The notes under the pieces: generated by a model | Seen by the model: only the letters and a program-made list of their open reading frames with translations | Told to the model about the DNA's origin: nothing | Databases searched by the model: none | NCBI RefSeq assembly: GCF_014180715.1 | Contig: NZ_JACEFC010000039.1 | Location: 1-34,587 of the forward strand | Source: Nocardioides stalactiti | GTDB lineage: Bacteria > Actinomycetota > Actinomycetes > Propionibacteriales > Nocardioidaceae | DNA length: 34,587 nt | Reading direction: 5' to 3' | Made by a program: the position numbers and the translations under genes | Part shown: in pieces, positions 33,101-34,587 of the stretch | Layout: each line of letters starts with the position of its first letter | Position numbering within the stretch: the first letter of the stretch is position 1

Positions 33101-33714
33101 ACATGCTCGGCCTCTACGTCTCCGACCACCCGCTGCTCGGGCTCGAGCACGTCCTCGCCGGGACCGCCGACTGCTCGATCGGCGACCTGATGACCGACAC
33201 CGAGGGCACCCTGCGGCCGGACCAGTCGACGGTCACCGTGAGCGGCCTGGTCACCTCGGTGCAGCGCAAGATCACCAAGAAGGGCGACCCGTGGGCGATG
33301 ATCACCCTCGAGGACCTCGAGGGTGCGATCGACGTGCTGCTGTTCCCCAGCGCCTACCAGCTGGCCAGCCCCTACCTGACGCCCGACGCGATCATCACCG
33401 TCAAGGGGCGGCTGTCCCGCAGCAAGGAGCAGCCCGAGCTCCACGGCCAGGAGATCTCGGTCCCCGACCTCGACACCAACGCCGACGGCCCGGTCGTCAT
33501 CAGCCTGCCGTCGACGCGGTGCACGGCACCGGTCATCGCCCAGCTCAAGGAGGTGCTCTCGACCCACCCCGGCCTGACCGAGGTCCGGCTGCGCCTCCTC
33601 ATGCGCGACGCCACCCGGGTGATGCGCCTCGACGACCGGCTGCGGGTCTCGCCGAGCCCCGCCCTGTTCGCCGACCTCAAGCAGCTGCTCGGTCCGGGGT
33701 GCCTGGCCGGATAG
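30130..33714 (+). CDS. dnaE: DNA polymerase III alpha subunit (replicative, DnaE1 type)
   Basis: This 1194-residue protein is the main replicative polymerase. The N-terminal PHP domain keeps a full set of metal ligands: H11 and H13 (HLHVHTEYS), D20, H45 (MTDHGN), E70, H108, C158 (STGCPSG), D226 and H228 (NDSHYN). The same residues give the mycobacterial DnaE1 PHP domain its proofreading exonuclease activity. The palm carboxylates are D430 and D432 in MPDFDIDFDD; ARRAMGKKD-like NMRRAMGKKD and FNKSHSAAYG are fingers motifs. A helix-hairpin-helix region, an OB fold (TVTVSGLVTSVQRKITKKGDPWAMI) and a C-terminal domain follow. Start is ATG 30130. It is preceded by its own promoter candidate and followed by a 34-nt gap. 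Confidence 0.98.
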   Translation: MAAAGDFVHLHVHTEYSMLDGASLLDGLFSRVRDLGMPSIAMTDHGNLHGAYDFYSKAKKYDVKPIIGIEAYVTPDTPRQERRRVRWGKGNQAEEGGDDVSGGGAYTHMTMWAANTTGMHNLFRLSSRSSLEGYFYKPRMDKEILAQHSEGIIVSTGCPSGAIQTRLRLGQWDEAVREAGELRDIFGRDNVFLELMDHGIDIEKRVRDDLLKLGRELGIPPIATNDSHYNNPEDAKAHEALLCVQSGSRLSEPPYSQGGKRFAFEGQGYYIKSAEEMRDLWGRQDLMEACDNTLLIAERCDVEFAESTGGYMARADVPASETEESWFVKEVWRGIESRYPAERLTQEVRDRVDYELGIIAQKGYCGYYLVVADFINWAKDNGIRVGPGRGSGAGSIAAYALRITDLCPIEHGLFFERFLNPERPSMPDFDIDFDDHRRGEVIGYVTEKYGAERVAQIATFGRLKAKAAIKDAARVLDYGFAVSDRITKALPADVMGKGVPLHELFNSEHKRYGEGGEFRALHEQDPDVRRIYETALGLEGQIRNWGVHAAGVIMSSEPLIDVVPIMSRPQDGAVITQFDYPMCEALGLVKMDFLGLSNLHTLEDALVNIEANRGEKVVLEELPFDDRATYELMGRGDTLGVFQLDGGGMRALLRSMLPDQFADITAVSALYRPGPMGADSHNKYAHRKNGREPIVPIHPALADALEPVLGETYGLIVYQEQVMAIAQVLAGFSLGAADNMRRAMGKKDAAKLAKEYGGFEAGMLERGFPQDAIKTLWEILVPFADYAFNKSHSAAYGVITYWTAYLKANYPTEYMAALLTSVKNDKDKMAIYLNECRRMKIQVLPPDVNESAHNFTAVGTDIRFGLTAIRNVGHNVVDQIVSSRETKSRFESFNDFLDKVPALVCNKRVVESLIKAGAFDELKHRRRALVAIHESAVDQYVDIKRNEAIGQDSLFAGMTDDDGDFGGFGVSVTVPDIDEWDKMTLLGHERDMLGLYVSDHPLLGLEHVLAGTADCSIGDLMTDTEGTLRPDQSTVTVSGLVTSVQRKITKKGDPWAMITLEDLEGAIDVLLFPSAYQLASPYLTPDAIITVKGRLSRSKEQPELHGQEISVPDLDTNADGPVVISLPSTRCTAPVIAQLKEVLSTHPGLTEVRLRLLMRDATRVMRLDDRLRVSPSPALFADLKQLLGPGCLAG

Positions 33715-33748
33715 ATCTGGCCGGACAGGCGCCTGGCAGGATGGCGGC

Positions 33749-34408
33749 GTGAGTGACCAGGTGACCGACCAGGAGACCGTGCTGCCCGCCGGCCCCGCTT
33801 CCGAGCGGACGCCCGTGCCGTGGCGCGCCTGGGGGGCGGTCGCCGGTGCGCTCCTCGTCGCGGGCGCCGCGCTCGGCGGCCTGGGCGGCTGGCTCTGGTA
33901 CCAGTGGTGGGGGCCGCCCAACAAGGGCTCCATCTTCGACACGACCGCCTACGGGATCACCTGGTTCGACACCACCGACAAGGGCATCGCCCAGGACTTC
34001 GCCGGCACGGGCGAGTACGTCGTCATCGGCTTCGGCCTCGGCCTGGTGCTCGGGACGATCGCCGCGTTCGTGGGCCGTCGGCACGCGTTCGCTGCCCTTG
34101 CCGCGCTCCTGGCCGGTGCTGCGCTGGCCGCGGCTCTGTCGTGGGCCGTCGGCACCATGCTCAGCCCGCCTGACCCGCAGAAGTTCGCCACCGAGGCCAA
34201 CGTCTGCACCGAGCTCCCGTGCAAGGAGTATCCCGCGGCCATCGAGGTCAACGGGTGGACGCCCTATCTCCTCTGGCCGATCGGCGCCCTCACCGGCTTC
34301 TGCGCCACCACCTTCCTCCTTGGCACCTTCGTCGAGGTCCGCCGTCAGCAGCACACCCACCAGCAGGCCGGCACCTGGCTCGAGCGCGGCGGTCCCGCGG
34401 ACGCCTAG
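33749..34408 (+). CDS. Four-helix membrane protein of unknown function
   Basis: The 219-residue protein has a short cytosolic N-terminus and four hydrophobic segments at about residues 27-50, 88-107, 112-135 and 172-193. Between the first two is a probable external loop with WGPPNKGSIFDTTAYGITWFDT, and between the last two a loop with two cysteines (NVCTELPCKEYP) that could form a disulfide outside the cell. The tail is cytosolic and basic. I do not recognise the family with certainty; it looks like mycobacterial DUF2567-type proteins. GTG 33749 has AGGA 7 nt upstream. Its stop TAG overlaps the stop of the convergent gene. Confidence 0.8.
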   Translation: MSDQVTDQETVLPAGPASERTPVPWRAWGAVAGALLVAGAALGGLGGWLWYQWWGPPNKGSIFDTTAYGITWFDTTDKGIAQDFAGTGEYVVIGFGLGLVLGTIAAFVGRRHAFAALAALLAGAALAAALSWAVGTMLSPPDPQKFATEANVCTELPCKEYPAAIEVNGWTPYLLWPIGALTGFCATTFLLGTFVEVRRQQHTHQQAGTWLERGGPADA

Positions 34409-34587
34409 TGGCGTCCGATCGGGGCGGTGACGGCGGCGGTCAGACGCACCAGGTCGGCGGGGGAGAGCTCGACCTCGAGGCCGCGGCGGCCGGCGGAGAC
34501 GTTGATCGTCGGGTGGTCGAGGGCGGTGGTGTCGACGACGGTCGGGTGGAGGCGCTTCTGGCCGAGCGGCGAGATGCCGCCGACGAC
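34405..34587 (-). CDS. YbaK/EbsC-type Cys-tRNA(Pro) deacylase, C-terminal part (truncated by window end)
   Basis: On the minus strand an open frame runs from the window edge to TAG at 34407-34405 and encodes 60 residues: VVGGISPLGQKRLHPTVVD, then TTALDHPTINVSAGRRGLEVEL and SPADLVRLTAAV. GGISPLGQKKRLPTVID and SGGRRGLEIEL are the C-terminal signatures of YbaK enzymes, which hydrolyse mischarged Cys-tRNA(Pro). The N-terminal two thirds are outside the window. The gene converges on the membrane-protein gene; the two TAG stops share the palindrome CTAG. Confidence 0.88.
   Translation of the reverse strand, partial: VVGGISPLGQKRLHPTVVDTTALDHPTINVSAGRRGLEVELSPADLVRLTAAVTAPIGRH

Noticed and set aside
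33703..33725. Direct repeat CTGGCCGGA at the end of dnaE as a terminator or attachment site
   Set aside because: Two 9-bp copies 14 bp apart, one within the coding end, form no stable stem and no mobile-element gene is near.

Overview
The window is high-GC DNA (roughly 70%, by eye) from an actinomycete. It holds the division and cell wall (dcw) cluster plus flanking genes. The order SAV_6107-type HEPN protein, methyltransferase, dinB, DUF3040 protein, then mraZ through divIVA, then a DksA-like protein, lspA, rluD-like and dnaE, with no ftsA and with sepF, a YggT protein and divIVA after ftsZ, is typical of Actinomycetota. It fits Nocardioidaceae/Propionibacteriales best; the family is an inference from synteny and protein style. 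No rRNA, tRNA, insertion sequence, prophage or CRISPR array was seen.

Left flank (1-7599). A truncated HEPN gene, a SAM methyltransferase, DNA polymerase IV and a DUF3040 membrane protein run on the plus strand. They converge at a 12-bp perfect hairpin with a minus-strand operon of moxR, a DUF58 gene and a transglutaminase/DUF3488 (TgpA-like) membrane protein. This is a widespread chaperone/DUF58/transglutaminase set, here divergent from the dcw cluster.

Control region (7600-8627). The gap between moxR and mraZ carries a promoter overlapped by four GTGG repeats at exact 10-bp spacing, a probable MraZ autoregulatory operator. A second GTGGAG array faces moxR. Between mraZ and rsmH lie a strong stem-loop, a candidate for the actinobacterial mraW RNA, and a 45-codon one-helix membrane protein gene.

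dcw core (8628-26570). rsmH, ftsL-like, ftsI, murE, murF, mraY, murD, ftsW, murG, murC, ftsQ, ftsZ, pgeF, yggS, sepF, a YggT gene and divIVA are all on the plus strand, many with 4-8 nt overlaps. MurE, MurF, MurD and MurC build UDP-MurNAc-pentapeptide, MraY and MurG make lipid I and II, FtsW and FtsI polymerise and crosslink septal wall, and FtsQ, FtsL, FtsZ, SepF and DivIVA organise the division or polar growth machinery. Internal leaderless promoters are likely at ftsI and murG. ftsW has no ordinary start codon where a ribosome binding site predicts one.

Right flank (26571-34587). A DksA/TraR zinc-finger protein has a histone-H1-like tail of about 29 AAPAKK-type repeats. It is followed by lspA with an acidic tail, an RluD-type pseudouridine synthase, a GNAT acetyltransferase, dnaE with a complete PHP metal site, an unrecognised four-helix membrane protein, and the C-terminal end of a YbaK-type deacylase on the minus strand.

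I saw no wholly new multi-gene system. The most interesting signals are the two MraZ-like arrays, the rsmH leader RNA with its small ORF, the repeat-tailed DksA-like protein and the odd ftsW start.
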